This document shows, one piece after another, positions 26,885 through 36,638 of a stretch of 64,000 nt of DNA (its first letter is position 1; each line of letters starts with the position of its first letter). This DNA is from Cyanobium sp. NIES-981 (GTDB lineage Bacteria; Cyanobacteriota; Cyanobacteriia; PCC-6307; Cyanobiaceae): assembly GCF_900088535.1 (NCBI RefSeq), contig NZ_LT578417.1, positions 620,001 to 684,000 of the forward strand, read 5' to 3'. The position numbers and the translations under genes are program-made. The notes beneath the pieces are model-generated. The model was not told where the DNA came from. It was given only the letters and a program-made list of their open reading frames with translations, and searched no databases.

Positions 26885-27275
26885 GCAGCTCCAGCCGGCA
26901 AGGGCCAGCCAATCACCGAACCGTCCAGGCAGCCCTGGCCGAACCGGCATCAGAACGAAACCGTAGGCCAATCGCGGCCTTCTTCCTAGGCATTTCTGCC
27001 GATCCACGCCAAAACATCGTCCTCCCTCTCTTAACACTTTCAACAGGATCGATCAGCCGAACTGATCATTGGCTCCGCGCCTGAGGCCTGGTGGCCCGGC
27101 TGTCCCCCAGCTGCCGCTGGCTCCGCCAGGCCTGTGCGGGAGACCCTCGGGGAGGCGTCCTCACCACGATCCTGCTGCCTGCGCATAAGATGTGTCACTT
27201 GTCAACTCCCCAGCCAGGGGTGTGGCTGCGGCCCGGCACGGATCAGCAGGGTGTGGCGACTCGCCTGATCCCTGA
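26885..27275 (+). other. 391-base gap with inverted repeats, probable leader of the lytic enzyme gene
   Basis: No credible protein, tRNA or known small RNA was found. The stretch is less GC-rich than its surroundings, especially at 26990-27070. It holds GATCAG-CCGAA-CTGATC (27051-27067), CAGCCA-GGGGTG-TGGCTG (27211-27228) and a second GATCAG...CTGATC pair (27241-27270) that ends six bases before the proposed start of the next gene. A possible -10 box TAAGAT is at 27186-27191, without a good -35. The repeated arms could pair in alternative ways. Confidence 0.45.
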
Positions 27276-27947
27276 CTGACGACCCCCTTCCTCCAGACCG
27301 CGACCCGCCGTCCCCTGGCCATCGCCTTCTGCCTGGCAGCCGCGCTCCCCACCACCCTGGCGGCTTCCGCCGAGCTGCCCGGTGGCCCCGCCCGCCTGGA
27401 CCCCGCCAAGAGCCAGCTGCCGGCGGCCACGCGCGTGGCGGTTCGGACCTCGGCAGGGCCCTTCACCATCACGCCGGAGCGCCGGGCGCTGCTGGACACC
27501 ATCCGCTACGCCGAAGGCACCTGGAAAGACGGGCGGCCCGAGGGGTACCGGGTGCTGTACGGCGGCCAGCTGTTCCACAGCCTGGAGCGCCACCCGGAGA
27601 TCACGGTGCGCCGCCGCTACACCAGCGCCGCTGCCGGGGCCTACCAGTTTCTGCCGCACACCTGGCGCGAGGTGTCCCGCCGCCTGGGCCTGCGCAGCTT
27701 CGAACCCCACAACCAGGACCAGGCCGCCCTGTACCTCGTGCAGCGTCGCCGTGCCCTGGGCCTGTTCGATCGGCAGGGACTCGGCGCCGAGGTGATGGCC
27801 CGTCTCGCCCCCGAATGGGCCTCGCTGCCGGCCCGCCACGGCGGCAGTTACTACGGGCAGCCGGTGAAGAGCGTGCAGGAACTCAGCCGCTTCTACCAGG
27901 GGGCCCTGGCCCGGGCCCGGCAGGCCGAGAGCAGGGTCCAGGCCTAG
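27276..27947 (+). CDS. Secreted lambda-endolysin-like lytic transglycosylase (GH104)
   Basis: Predicted peptidoglycan lytic enzyme. The mature part resembles phage lambda R (GH104): RALLDTIRYAEGT with the catalytic Glu (about 80 here), VLYGGQLF, HPEI, AAGAYQFLPHTWREV, NQDQAALYL and EWASLPA occur in the same order. In-frame codons upstream encode RRPLAIAFCLAAALPTTLAASA, a classical signal peptide (quoted as a region) with an AxA cleavage site. No ATG, GTG or TTG precedes it after the TGA at 27273; a CTG at 27276 does. The first standard start, GTG at 27435, would give 170 residues without a signal. Confidence 0.8.
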   Translation: MTTPFLQTATRRPLAIAFCLAAALPTTLAASAELPGGPARLDPAKSQLPAATRVAVRTSAGPFTITPERRALLDTIRYAEGTWKDGRPEGYRVLYGGQLFHSLERHPEITVRRRYTSAAAGAYQFLPHTWREVSRRLGLRSFEPHNQDQAALYLVQRRRALGLFDRQGLGAEVMARLAPEWASLPARHGGSYYGQPVKSVQELSRFYQGALARARQAESRVQA

Positions 27948-27963
27948 GGCCCGCCAAGGCCCG

Positions 27964-28398
27964 CTAGGGCTCGCGGTAGATCACCCTTCCGCGTTCATCG
28001 TTCCCCACATCGAGCAGGTGGGCATGGAGCAGGCGTTCGATCACGACCCGCAGCTCCTCACTCTCCAGCGCATCGCGCTCCTCCAGGCTGAGCACCGCGT
28101 CGTTGATGGTGAAGCCCCGTTCCCCCCGCTGGCGGGCCAGCAGGAGCAGCTGGCGTTCGGTGGACACCCCGGAGCGGCCGCGGCGCAGCAGAGGCAGGGT
28201 GTTGGCCTGCTCCACCAGTTCAGGCATCAGCCAGAGGTCAACGAGCTGGCCGATGAAACAGAGCCCGAAGGTCAGGAGATAGAGCGTGCCGCTCCATGGC
28301 TTGCGGGCATAGAGCCGTTGCACGCCGCAGACTCCCAACAGGCCCAGCGCCCAGAGCAGGTAGGCCATGCCGAGGTGACGGCGCTGCTCCAGGGCCAT
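27964..28398 (-). CDS. TM2-domain membrane protein
   Basis: About 144 residues. Two hydrophobic segments (about 12-30 and 38-58), with GVCGVQRLYARKPWSGTLYLLTFG between and around them, match the TM2 domain. The C-terminal half (about 75-144) is soluble and winged-helix-like in composition, with ERGFTINDAVLSLEERDALE; this resemblance is inference. I chose the ATG at 28398 because it overlaps the stop of the upstream DUF2605 gene (ATGA); a start at 28455 would add 19 basic residues. Function unknown. Confidence 0.78.
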   Translation of the reverse strand: MALEQRRHLGMAYLLWALGLLGVCGVQRLYARKPWSGTLYLLTFGLCFIGQLVDLWLMPELVEQANTLPLLRRGRSGVSTERQLLLLARQRGERGFTINDAVLSLEERDALESEELRVVIERLLHAHLLDVGNDERGRVIYREP

Positions 28399-28793
28399 CA
28401 GCCGCGCGGTTCGGGGGGCAGCAGGCCGCCGGGCATGGCGGGAGGTTCGGGCCACACCATCGGCGGCAGGTCAACCCCGCTGCTGCGCAGCCGGGCGGAC
28501 AGGGACCACAGCTGCATGACCAGCTGATGCCAGGGCGCCAACGAATCCATCCCCAGGGCCATGGGCACGGGAGCCGCCTGCCGCAGGCTGAGGGCCGCGG
28601 CCAGCTGGCCGTTCGCTTCGGCAAGCCGCTGGCGCAGGGCACGGCGGTCCTGGGGGGACATCACCTGGTCCGGGCAGAGATCCAGCAGCAGCTCGCCGCG
28701 GCTGAACCACACCCGGAAATCGGCCAGCAGCGACCCGAGCAGATGGTCGAGCAGATCGGCGGCGGGCTCCTGTGGTGATGAGGAGGGGCTCAT
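28398..28793 (-). CDS. DUF2605-like protein
   Basis: Cyanobacterial protein of 131 residues with no established function; family assignment is tentative. It has no signal peptide or membrane segment. LLDHLLGSLLADFRVWFSRGELLLDL at the N-terminal half (region) and QAAPVPMALGMDSLAPWHQLV in the middle look conserved, and the C-terminus is Pro-rich. It is coupled by ATGA to the TM2 gene and is divergent from thrS, with only 55 bases between. Confidence 0.65.
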   Translation of the reverse strand: MSPSSSPQEPAADLLDHLLGSLLADFRVWFSRGELLLDLCPDQVMSPQDRRALRQRLAEANGQLAAALSLRQAAPVPMALGMDSLAPWHQLVMQLWSLSARLRSSGVDLPPMVWPEPPAMPGGLLPPEPRG

Positions 28794-28848
28794 GGGGCCA
28801 GCCTAGAAGGGCTGCGTAGGATCAGACTTCGCCGATCCTCGATCCCCC

Positions 28849-30708
28849 GTGCCCGCTTCCGCGCCCGCATCCCATCACCACCAGGATGCGACGGCGGCCG
28901 GCCCGGTGGATGGGGCACCGCTGGCTCTGCCGAAAACGAGCGAGAGCGAGCCCCTGCTGCGCATCCGCCACTCCATGAGCCATGTGATGGCCATGGCGGT
29001 GCAGAAGCTGTTTCCGAAGGCCCAGGTCACCATCGGCCCCTGGACCGAGACCGGCTTCTACTACGACTTCGACAGCCCCGACCCCTTCACCGAGGCCGAC
29101 CTCAAGGCCATCAAGAAGGAGATGATCCGCATCATCAACCGCAAGCTGCCGCTCGAGCGGTTCGAGGTGAGCCGGGCCGAGGCCGAGGCGAGAATCCAGG
29201 CCCAGAACGAGCCCTACAAGCTCGAGATCCTGGCGGGCATCACCGAGCCCATCACGCTCTACACCCTGGGCGAGGAGTGGTGGGACCTGTGCGCCGGTCC
29301 CCACGTGGCCAACACCGGCGAACTGAACCCGAAGGCGTTCGAGCTGGAGAGCGTGGCGGGCGCCTACTGGCGCGGTGATGAAACCAGGGCCCAGCTGCAG
29401 CGCATCTACGGCACCGCCTGGGAAACGCCCGAGCAGCTGGCGGAATACCAGCGCCGCAAGGAGGAGGCCCTGCGGCGGGACCACCGCCGCCTCGGCACCG
29501 ATCTGGACCTGTTCTCGATCGAGGACGAGGCCGGGGCTGGCCTGGTGTTCTGGCACCCCCGGGGCGCCCGCATGCGCCTGGAGATCGAGAACTTCTGGAG
29601 GGAGGCGCACTTCGCGGCCGGCTACGAGTTGCTCTACACCCCCCACGTGGCCGACATCGGCCTCTGGAAGACCTCGGGCCACCTCGACTTCTACAGCGAG
29701 AGCATGTTCGGGCCGATGCAGGTGGATGAGCGGGAATACCAGCTCAAGCCGATGAACTGCCCGTTTCACGTGCTCACCTACGCCAGCACGCTGCGCAGCT
29801 ACCGCGAGCTGCCGATCCGCTGGGCCGAGCTGGGCACCGTGTACCGCTACGAGCGGCCTGGCGTGATGCACGGCCTGATGCGGGTGCGGGGCTTCACCCA
29901 GGACGACGCCCACGTGTTCTGCCTGCCGGAGCAGATCGGCGATGAGATCCTGCGGATCCTGGATCTCACCGAGCAGATCCTCTCCACCTTCGATTTCCGC
30001 AGCTACGAGATCCACCTCTCCACCCGCCCGGAGAAGTCGATCGGCGAGGACGCCGTGTGGGAGCTGGCCACCCAGGGCCTGATCGAGGCGCTCACCCGCA
30101 AGGGCTGGGCCTACAGGGTCGATGAGGGGGGCGGCGCGTTCTATGGCCCCAAGATCGACCTCAAGATCGAGGATGCCATCGGCCGGATGTGGCAGTGCTC
30201 CACCATCCAGCTCGATTTCAACCTGCCGGAGCGCTTCGCCCTGGAGTACGTGGCCGCCGACGGCACCCGGCAGCGGCCGATCATGATCCACCGCGCCATC
30301 TTCGGCTCGCTGGAGCGGTTCTTCGGCATCATGACCGAGAACTACGCCGGCGATTTCCCGTTCTGGCTGGCACCGGAACAGATCCGGCTGCTGCCCGTCA
30401 CCGACGAGGTGCGGCCCTACGCCGAGGAGTTGCTGGGCCGGCTGCGCTCCGCCGGGGTGCGGGCCAGCATCGACCATTCCGGTGATCGCCTCGGCAAGCT
30501 GATCCGCAACGGCGAGCGGATGAAGATCCCCGTTCTGGGGGTGATCGGTGCCAAGGAGGCTGAGGCGGGAGCCGTGAGCCTGCGCAGCCGGCGCGATGGC
30601 GATCTGGGCTGCGTGGCGGCATCCATCCTGCTGGCCTCCGCCTGCCGGGCCAACCGGGAACGCGCCGCAAGGCTGATGCTGGAGACCACCGGCACCGCGG
30701 CGAGCTGA
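28849..30708 (+). CDS. thrS: Threonyl-tRNA synthetase
   Basis: Class II synthetase charging tRNA-Thr. The protein of 619 residues (GTG start) has the editing-type domain with HSMSHVMAMAV and the late WWDLCAGPHVANTGEL. The catalytic core follows, with LKPMNCPFHV, RYERPGVMHGLMRVRGFTQDDAH and HRAIFGSLERFFGI, then a C-terminal anticodon-binding domain. The N-terminal TGS domain of E. coli ThrRS is missing, as in other cyanobacterial enzymes. It is followed two bases later by glk. Confidence 0.96.
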   Translation: MPASAPASHHHQDATAAGPVDGAPLALPKTSESEPLLRIRHSMSHVMAMAVQKLFPKAQVTIGPWTETGFYYDFDSPDPFTEADLKAIKKEMIRIINRKLPLERFEVSRAEAEARIQAQNEPYKLEILAGITEPITLYTLGEEWWDLCAGPHVANTGELNPKAFELESVAGAYWRGDETRAQLQRIYGTAWETPEQLAEYQRRKEEALRRDHRRLGTDLDLFSIEDEAGAGLVFWHPRGARMRLEIENFWREAHFAAGYELLYTPHVADIGLWKTSGHLDFYSESMFGPMQVDEREYQLKPMNCPFHVLTYASTLRSYRELPIRWAELGTVYRYERPGVMHGLMRVRGFTQDDAHVFCLPEQIGDEILRILDLTEQILSTFDFRSYEIHLSTRPEKSIGEDAVWELATQGLIEALTRKGWAYRVDEGGGAFYGPKIDLKIEDAIGRMWQCSTIQLDFNLPERFALEYVAADGTRQRPIMIHRAIFGSLERFFGIMTENYAGDFPFWLAPEQIRLLPVTDEVRPYAEELLGRLRSAGVRASIDHSGDRLGKLIRNGERMKIPVLGVIGAKEAEAGAVSLRSRRDGDLGCVAASILLASACRANRERAARLMLETTGTAAS

Positions 30709-30710
30709 CC

Positions 30711-31709
30711 GTGGATCCAGGCGGGCAGCCCACCACCCTGCTGGCGGGGGACATCGGCGGAACCAAGACCCTGCTGGCCCTTTACACCATGGGGGGCCAG
30801 CAGCTGGAGCTGGTGCACAGCCACCGCTACGTTTCGGCCGAGTGGCCCGACCTGGCGCCCATGGTGCGGGCCTTCCTGGGCAGCGAGCAGGTGCCGGCCG
30901 CCGCCTGCTTCGCCGTGGCCGGGCCGGTGGAGGGCGACCGCGCCCGTCTCACCAACCTGCCGTGGCAACTCTCGGAATGCGGCCTCAGCCGCAACACCGG
31001 CATCGGCCGGGTGGATCTGGTGAACGACTTCGCCGTGCTGATCTACGGCCTGCCGCACCTGGAGCCCCAGCAACAGGCCTGCATTCACGAAGGCTCCGCC
31101 CTGGCGGGGGAACCCCTGCTGGTGCTGGGGGCCGGCACAGGCCTGGGCGTGGCCTTCGGCCTGCCGGGACCGGAGGGCCTCACCGCCGTGGCCAGCGAGG
31201 CGGCCCATGCGGAATTCGCCCCGCGCACCCAGAAGGAGTGGGAGCTCAAGCAGTGGTTGCAGCAGGATCTGGCCCTCGAGCGCCTCTCGATCGAACGGGT
31301 GGTGAGCGGCACCGGCCTGGGCCATGTGACCCGCTGGCTGCTCCAGCGGCGGGACCCGGAGGGCTGCCACCCCCTGCGCCAGGCCGGGGACGACCTGCCT
31401 GCCGCCTCCGCGACAGCCGCCGCAGGGGGCGACCCCCTCGCGGGCGAGGCCCTGGCCCTCTGGCTGGAGGCCTACGGCAGCGTGTGCGGCGACCTGGCCC
31501 TGGGGGCCCTGGCCAGGGGCGGCATCTGGCTGGCGGGAGGCACCGCCGGCAAACTGCTGGAACCCCTGAGAAGCCACCGTTTCCGCCAGGCCTTTCTGGC
31601 CAAGGGGCGGCTGTCCCGCCTGCTGGAAGCGATCCCGATCACAGCGGTGATCGATCCGGCGATCGGCCAGTTCAGCGCCGCCTGCCGCGCCCGGATGCTG
31701 GTGGGCTGA
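30711..31709 (+). CDS. glk: Glucokinase (Glk family)
   Basis: Phosphorylates glucose with ATP. The 332-residue protein (GTG start) has the phosphate-1 motif LAGDIGGTKTLLALY, VNDFAVLIYGLP with the catalytic Asp, and LGAGTGLGVAFGLP for the adenosine/phosphate-2 region. EAAHAEFAPRT lies in the sugar-binding part. It belongs to the Glk (not ROK) family; a ROK kinase gene at 43856-44785 may overlap in function. It follows thrS by two bases, suggesting one transcript. Confidence 0.92.
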   Translation: MDPGGQPTTLLAGDIGGTKTLLALYTMGGQQLELVHSHRYVSAEWPDLAPMVRAFLGSEQVPAAACFAVAGPVEGDRARLTNLPWQLSECGLSRNTGIGRVDLVNDFAVLIYGLPHLEPQQQACIHEGSALAGEPLLVLGAGTGLGVAFGLPGPEGLTAVASEAAHAEFAPRTQKEWELKQWLQQDLALERLSIERVVSGTGLGHVTRWLLQRRDPEGCHPLRQAGDDLPAASATAAAGGDPLAGEALALWLEAYGSVCGDLALGALARGGIWLAGGTAGKLLEPLRSHRFRQAFLAKGRLSRLLEAIPITAVIDPAIGQFSAACRARMLVG

Positions 31710-31737
31710 GACACTGGGCCCAGTTGTGGACAGTCCC

Positions 31738-32709
31738 ATGGTGCGCCCCCGCATCGGCCAAGGGGTCGTGGTGCACGTGCCCGCCACCACCGCCAACCTG
31801 GGGCCGGGGTTCGACTGCCTGGGGGCGGCGCTCGATCTCGACAACGTGTTCGAGATGCGCTGCATCGAGGGGGGCATCTCCCGCTTCGACCTCATCATCG
31901 AGGGACCTGAAGGTTCCCACCTGCGCGGCGGGCCGGACAACCTCGTGTACCGCTCCGCCCAGAGGGTGTGGAAAGAGGCCCAGGAGGAACCGGTGGGGCT
32001 CGAGGCGCGGGTGCGGCTGGCCGTGCCCCCCGCCCGGGGCCTCGGTAGCAGCGCCACGGCGATCGTGGCCGGCCTGATGGGGGCGAATGCCCTGGTGGGT
32101 GAGCCCCTCAGCAAGGAAAAACTGCTGGAGCTCGCCATCGACATCGAGGGCCACCCCGACAACGTCGTGCCCTCCCTGGTGGGAGGTCTGTGCATGACCG
32201 CCAAGGCGGCCTCCCACCGCTGGCGGGTGGTGCGCTGCGAGTGGTCGCCCGAGGTGGTGGCCGTGGTGGCCATCCCGGCGATCCGGCTCACCACCAGCGA
32301 AGCCCGTCGCGCCATGCCCAAGGCCATCCCGGTGGGAGACGCGGTGACCAACCTGGGGGCCCTCACGCTGTTGCTGCAGGGCCTGCGCACGGGCAACGGC
32401 GACCTGATCACCGACGGCATGCACGACCGGCTGCACGAGCCCTACCGCTGGGGCCTCATCGCCGGCGGCCGCCAGGTGCGGGAGGCCGCCCTCGAGGCCG
32501 GGGCGTGGGGGTGTGTGATCAGTGGCGCCGGTCCGAGTCTGCTGGCCCTCTGTCCGGGCGAGGCGGCCGAGGGAGTGCGGCGGGCCATGGTGCGGGCCTG
32601 GTACCACGCCGGGGTGGAATCCCGGGCGGAGGTGCTCCAGGTGCAGCAGGAGGGCAGCCACTGGCAGCCCCTCCCCGACCGGGTGACGGCCCCGGGCGGC
32701 GCAAGCTGA
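31738..32709 (+). CDS. thrB: Homoserine kinase
   Basis: GHMP-family kinase that phosphorylates homoserine in threonine synthesis. About 323 residues from the ATG at 31738; the GTG at 31726 would add four. Family motifs are VPATTANLGPGFDCLGAALD, the ATP-binding PPARGLGSSATAIVAGL and CVISGAGPSLLALC near the C-terminus. ThrC and the other threonine genes are not in the window. It lies 28 bases after glk. Confidence 0.95.
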   Translation: MVRPRIGQGVVVHVPATTANLGPGFDCLGAALDLDNVFEMRCIEGGISRFDLIIEGPEGSHLRGGPDNLVYRSAQRVWKEAQEEPVGLEARVRLAVPPARGLGSSATAIVAGLMGANALVGEPLSKEKLLELAIDIEGHPDNVVPSLVGGLCMTAKAASHRWRVVRCEWSPEVVAVVAIPAIRLTTSEARRAMPKAIPVGDAVTNLGALTLLLQGLRTGNGDLITDGMHDRLHEPYRWGLIAGGRQVREAALEAGAWGCVISGAGPSLLALCPGEAAEGVRRAMVRAWYHAGVESRAEVLQVQQEGSHWQPLPDRVTAPGGAS

Positions 32710-32786
32710 GCAGCCTGGACTGAGTACATCTACCCAGTGACCATCGCGAGACTGATAAGTTGCACCACAACGTCATGGGGATCGGG

Positions 32787-34415
32787 ATGGACGCGAATCT
32801 GGCTCTGCTGGCCGCGTCCATCCCGCCCCCTGCCGGGACCATGGCCACGCCCGAGCCGTTGAACGGAGCCCTGGCCGCCGCCGCCGCCTTCCCCTGGCTC
32901 AGCCTGATCGTGCTGCTGCCGGCGGCCATGGCCCTGCTGATGCCCCTGCTGCCGGGCGATGGCAGCGATCCCCGCTGGCCCCGCACCCTGGCCCTGGGAA
33001 CCCTGCTGGTGGATCTGGTGCTGATGCTGGTGTGCTTCAGCCAGCGGTTCGACGGCAGCAGCAGTGGCCTGCAGCTGGTGGAGCGGGTCAGCTGGGTGCC
33101 CGCCCTCGGTCTGGAATGGTCGCTGGGGGCTGACGGGCTGTCGGCACCGCTGGTGGTGCTCTCGGGCCTGGTGACCCTGCTGTCGGTGGCCGCCAGCTGG
33201 AACATCAACCGCAAGACCCGCCTCTACTTCGCCCTGATGCTGGTGCAGGCCTCCGCCCAGGGCCTGGTGTTCCTCTCCCAGGACTTCCTGCTCTTCTTCC
33301 TGGCCTGGGAGCTGGAGCTGGTTCCGGTGTACCTGCTGATCGCCATCTGGGGCGGTCAGCAGCGCCAGTACGCCGCCACCAAGTTCATCCTCTACACCGC
33401 CACCGCGTCGCTGCTGATCCTGGTGAGCGGCCTGGCCCTGGCCTTCTCGGGCGACAGCTTCAGCTTCAACCTCTCGGAGCTGGCAGCCCGCAGCCCGGGA
33501 GGCGTGTTCGGCCTGCTCTGCTACGCCGGTTTCCTGATCGGCTTCGGCGTGAAGCTGCCGATGTTCCCGCTGCACACCTGGCTGCCCGATGCCCATGGGG
33601 AGGCGAACGCGCCGGTGTCGATGCTGCTTGCCGGGGTGCTGCTCAAGATGGGCGGCTACGCCCTGATGCGCTTCAACGTGCAGATGCTGCCCGAAGCCCA
33701 TCTCACCCTGGCCCCGGCCCTGATCGTGCTGGGCATCGTCAACATCGTGTACGGCGCCCTCAATGCCTTCGCCCAGGACAACGTGAAGCGGCGCATCGCC
33801 TGCAGCTCGGTGAGCCACATGGGCTTCGTGCTGCTGGGCATCGGCGCCGTCGACGCGCTCGGCATGAGCGGGGCGATGCTGCAGATGATCAGCCACGGCC
33901 TGATCGCCGCCGCCATGTTTTTTGTCACGGGCGTCTTCTACGAGCGCACCAAGACCCTCTCGATCCCCAACATGGGCGGCCTGGCCAAGGTGCTGCCCAT
34001 CACCTTCGCCTTCTTCCTGGCCAGCTCGCTCGCCTCCCTGGCCCTGCCGGGCATGAGCGGCTTCGTGAGCGAGATCACCGTGTTTCTGGGCATCACCGCC
34101 AACGACGGCTTCACCATCGGCTTCCGCGTGATCACCATCGTGCTCGCCGCCATCGGCCTGGTGCTCACCCCGGTGTATCTGCTCAGCCTGTGCCGCAGGG
34201 TGTTCTTCGGTCCCAGGATTCCGGCGCTGGCGGTGGTGGGCGACATGAAGCCCCGCGAGCTGCTGATCGGGCTCACCCTGCTGGTGCCCACCCTGGTGAT
34301 CGGCTTCTGGCCGCGGGTGGCCATCGACTTCTACGAAGCCAGCACCAATGCCCTGGCCACTCAGCTGGCGAGCGTCACCAGCCTCACGCTGGGGCGGTTG
34401 CCCGCCCTGGGCTGA
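32787..34415 (+). CDS. ndhD: NAD(P)H-quinone oxidoreductase chain 4 (NdhD)
   Basis: Proton-pumping antiporter-like subunit of cyanobacterial NDH-1, in the thylakoid or plasma membrane. About 542 residues with 13-14 hydrophobic helices; [21 protein letters not shown] contains the essential Glu of helix TM5, and [16 protein letters not shown] plus [13 protein letters not shown] are Nuo M/NdhD blocks. I chose the ATG at 32787; ATG 32775 would add four residues. The paralogue type (respiratory NdhD1/2 or CO2-uptake NdhD3/4) cannot be settled here. NdhF and NdhC are not adjacent, and a short leader (32710-32786) separates it from thrB. Confidence 0.95.
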   Translation: MDANLALLAASIPPPAGTMATPEPLNGALAAAAAFPWLSLIVLLPAAMALLMPLLPGDGSDPRWPRTLALGTLLVDLVLMLVCFSQRFDGSSSGLQLVERVSWVPALGLEWSLGADGLSAPLVVLSGLVTLLSVAASWNINRKTRLYFALMLVQASAQGLVFLSQDFLLFFLAWELELVPVYLLIAIWGGQQRQYAATKFILYTATASLLILVSGLALAFSGDSFSFNLSELAARSPGGVFGLLCYAGFLIGFGVKLPMFPLHTWLPDAHGEANAPVSMLLAGVLLKMGGYALMRFNVQMLPEAHLTLAPALIVLGIVNIVYGALNAFAQDNVKRRIACSSVSHMGFVLLGIGAVDALGMSGAMLQMISHGLIAAAMFFVTGVFYERTKTLSIPNMGGLAKVLPITFAFFLASSLASLALPGMSGFVSEITVFLGITANDGFTIGFRVITIVLAAIGLVLTPVYLLSLCRRVFFGPRIPALAVVGDMKPRELLIGLTLLVPTLVIGFWPRVAIDFYEASTNALATQLASVTSLTLGRLPALG

Positions 34416-34466
34416 ACCACGGCCCCGGCGTTCATCCGCTGGAATGGCTCCAACCGAATCCCGTGG

Positions 34467-36596
34467 ATGGGCAACGCCACCGCTCTTCAGCCCCTGCTCG
34501 CCGGCCGGGGACTGCCGGCCTTCGAAGCGATCACGCCTGAGCAGATCAGCCGTGCCATCCCCCAGCTGCTGGAGGAGCTCCACACTGAGCTCACAGCGCT
34601 GGAGAGTCGGCTCGAGGAGCAGCTGGCCCAGCCCGCCTGTCAGCTGAGCTGGGACGCCGTGATGGACCCGCTGCAATGGCTGGGGGAACGAATGCGCTGG
34701 AGCTGGGGGGTGGTGAGCCACCTCCACGGGGTGTGCAACAGCCCCGAGCTGCGCGAGGCCTACCAGCAGCAGCAGCCGGCGGTGGTGGCCTTCGGCAGCC
34801 GCGCCGGTCAGAGCCGCCCGATCTACCGCGCCCTGGAGCGGCTGTCCAGCCAGCACGCGGCCAGCCAGCCGGGCGAGCCCCAACACCTCGATGCCACCCA
34901 GCTGCGAATCCTCGAGGCCGAGCGCCTGGACATGCAACTGCGGGGTGTGGGGCTGGAGGGGGCCGAGCAGGAGGCCTTCAATGCCGCCACGGCCGAGCTG
35001 GCCAGCCTCGCCAATACGTTCGGCAACCACGTGCTCGATGCCACCAACGGCTGGAGCCTCACCCTCACCAGCGAGGAGGAACTGGCGGGCCTGCCGGCGA
35101 GCCTGCGGGAGCTGCTGGCCCAGGCCGCCCGCGAAGCGGGTGAGGAGGGCTGGCGCCTGGGGCTGGACATGCCCCGGGTGATGCCGTTCCTCAAGTACAG
35201 CCAGCGGCGCGACCTGCGCGAGCAGGTGTACCGGGCCCATGTGAGCCGGGCCGCCAGCGGCGATCTCGACAACGGCCCGCTGATCGAACGGATCCTCACC
35301 CTCAAAAGGGAGCAGGCGCGCCGCCTGGGCTACGCCGACTGGGCCGAGGTGAGCCTGGCCACCAAGATGGCCGGCTCCGTGGCGGAGGTGGAGCAGCTCC
35401 TGGAGGAGCTGCGGGCCGCGGCATTCCCGGTGGCCGAGGCGGAGATCGAGGCCCTCAAGGCCTGCGCCCGGCGCCATGGCGCCCCCGAAGCCGACGATCT
35501 CAGGCCCTGGGACGTGAGCTACTGGGCCGAGGTGCTCCGCCAGGAATCGTTCGAGCTCGATGCCGAGGCCCTGCGCCCCTGGTTTCCGCTGGAGCAGGTG
35601 CTGCAGGGCCTGTTCGGCCTCTGCCAGCGGCTCTTCGACATCCGCATCGTGAGCACCGAGGGGGAGGCCCCCCTGTGGCACCCCGATGTGCGCTACTTCC
35701 GGGTGCTGGATGCCGGCAGCGGATCGCCGCTGGCCGGGTTCTACCTCGATCCCTACAGCCGGCCCGGCAGCAAGCGCGGTGGCGCCTGGATGGATGAGTG
35801 CCTGGGCCGCTCCCGCACCCCATCCGGAGAGCCCGTGCTGCCGGTGGCCTACCTGGTCTGCAACCAGAGCCCGCCGGTGGGCGACACCCCGAGCCTGATG
35901 ACCTTCGAGGAGGTGGAGACCCTCTTCCACGAATTCGGCCATGGCCTGCAGCACATGCTCACCACCGTGGAGCGTCCCCAGGCGGCCGGGATCAACAACG
36001 TGGAGTGGGATGCGGTGGAGCTTCCCAGCCAGTTCATGGAGAACTGGTGCTACGACCGCGCCACGCTGATGGGCATGGCGCGCCACTGGCAGAGCGGCGA
36101 GCCCCTGCCGGAGAGCGAATACGGCAAACTGCTGGCGGCCCGCACCTTCATGGGGGGCACCGCCACCCTGCGGCAGGTGCACTTCGCCCTCACCGACCTG
36201 CGGCTCCACAGCCGCTGGACACCGGAATGCGGCCAGAGCCCGGAGCAGCTGCGCCGCGAAATTGCCCGCACCACCACGGTGCTGGAGCCGATTCCGGAGG
36301 ATGCCTTCCTCTGCGCCTTCAGCCACATCTTCGCCGGTGGCTACGCGGCCGGCTATTACTCCTACAAGTGGGCGGAAGTGCTCAGCGCCGATGCCTTCGG
36401 CGCCTTCGAGGAGGTGGGGCTGGAGCAGGAGGAGGCCATCGTGGCCACCGGGCGCCGCTTCCGCGACACCGTGCTGAGCCTGGGGGGCAGCCGCTCCCCG
36501 GCGGAGGTGTTCGAGGCGTTCCGGGGCCGCCAGCCCAGCAGCGAGGCCCTGATCCGCCATTCGGGTCTGAGCTCGGTGGCGGCCGCCGCCGGCTGA
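34467..36596 (+). CDS. prlC: M3-family oligopeptidase (oligopeptidase A type)
   Basis: Zinc metallopeptidase degrading short peptides, including cleaved signal peptides, in the cytoplasm. The 709-residue protein has the zinc motif TLFHEFGHGLQHM with the third ligand Glu in VEWDAVELPSQFMENW about 28 residues later. FAGGYAAGYYSYKWAEVLSADAF near the C-terminus is the substrate-binding block of the family (region). The N-terminal helical half fits the clamp shape of M3 enzymes. Length is normal. Confidence 0.94.
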   Translation: MGNATALQPLLAGRGLPAFEAITPEQISRAIPQLLEELHTELTALESRLEEQLAQPACQLSWDAVMDPLQWLGERMRWSWGVVSHLHGVCNSPELREAYQQQQPAVVAFGSRAGQSRPIYRALERLSSQHAASQPGEPQHLDATQLRILEAERLDMQLRGVGLEGAEQEAFNAATAELASLANTFGNHVLDATNGWSLTLTSEEELAGLPASLRELLAQAAREAGEEGWRLGLDMPRVMPFLKYSQRRDLREQVYRAHVSRAASGDLDNGPLIERILTLKREQARRLGYADWAEVSLATKMAGSVAEVEQLLEELRAAAFPVAEAEIEALKACARRHGAPEADDLRPWDVSYWAEVLRQESFELDAEALRPWFPLEQVLQGLFGLCQRLFDIRIVSTEGEAPLWHPDVRYFRVLDAGSGSPLAGFYLDPYSRPGSKRGGAWMDECLGRSRTPSGEPVLPVAYLVCNQSPPVGDTPSLMTFEEVETLFHEFGHGLQHMLTTVERPQAAGINNVEWDAVELPSQFMENWCYDRATLMGMARHWQSGEPLPESEYGKLLAARTFMGGTATLRQVHFALTDLRLHSRWTPECGQSPEQLRREIARTTTVLEPIPEDAFLCAFSHIFAGGYAAGYYSYKWAEVLSADAFGAFEEVGLEQEEAIVATGRRFRDTVLSLGGSRSPAEVFEAFRGRQPSSEALIRHSGLSSVAAAAG

Positions 36597-36638
36597 GCTG
36601 CGCCGATGCCGCCGCAGGCCCTTGGGCAGGATGGGGCG

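Noticed and set aside
27181-27215. Minus-strand TTGACA/TATGCG promoter in the gap
   Set aside because: The spacing of 12 bases is too short and no gene follows on that strand before trpS.
27091-27279. 62-codon open frame in the gap before the lytic enzyme gene
   Set aside because: No Shine-Dalgarno, no family resemblance, and composition unlike a conserved small protein.
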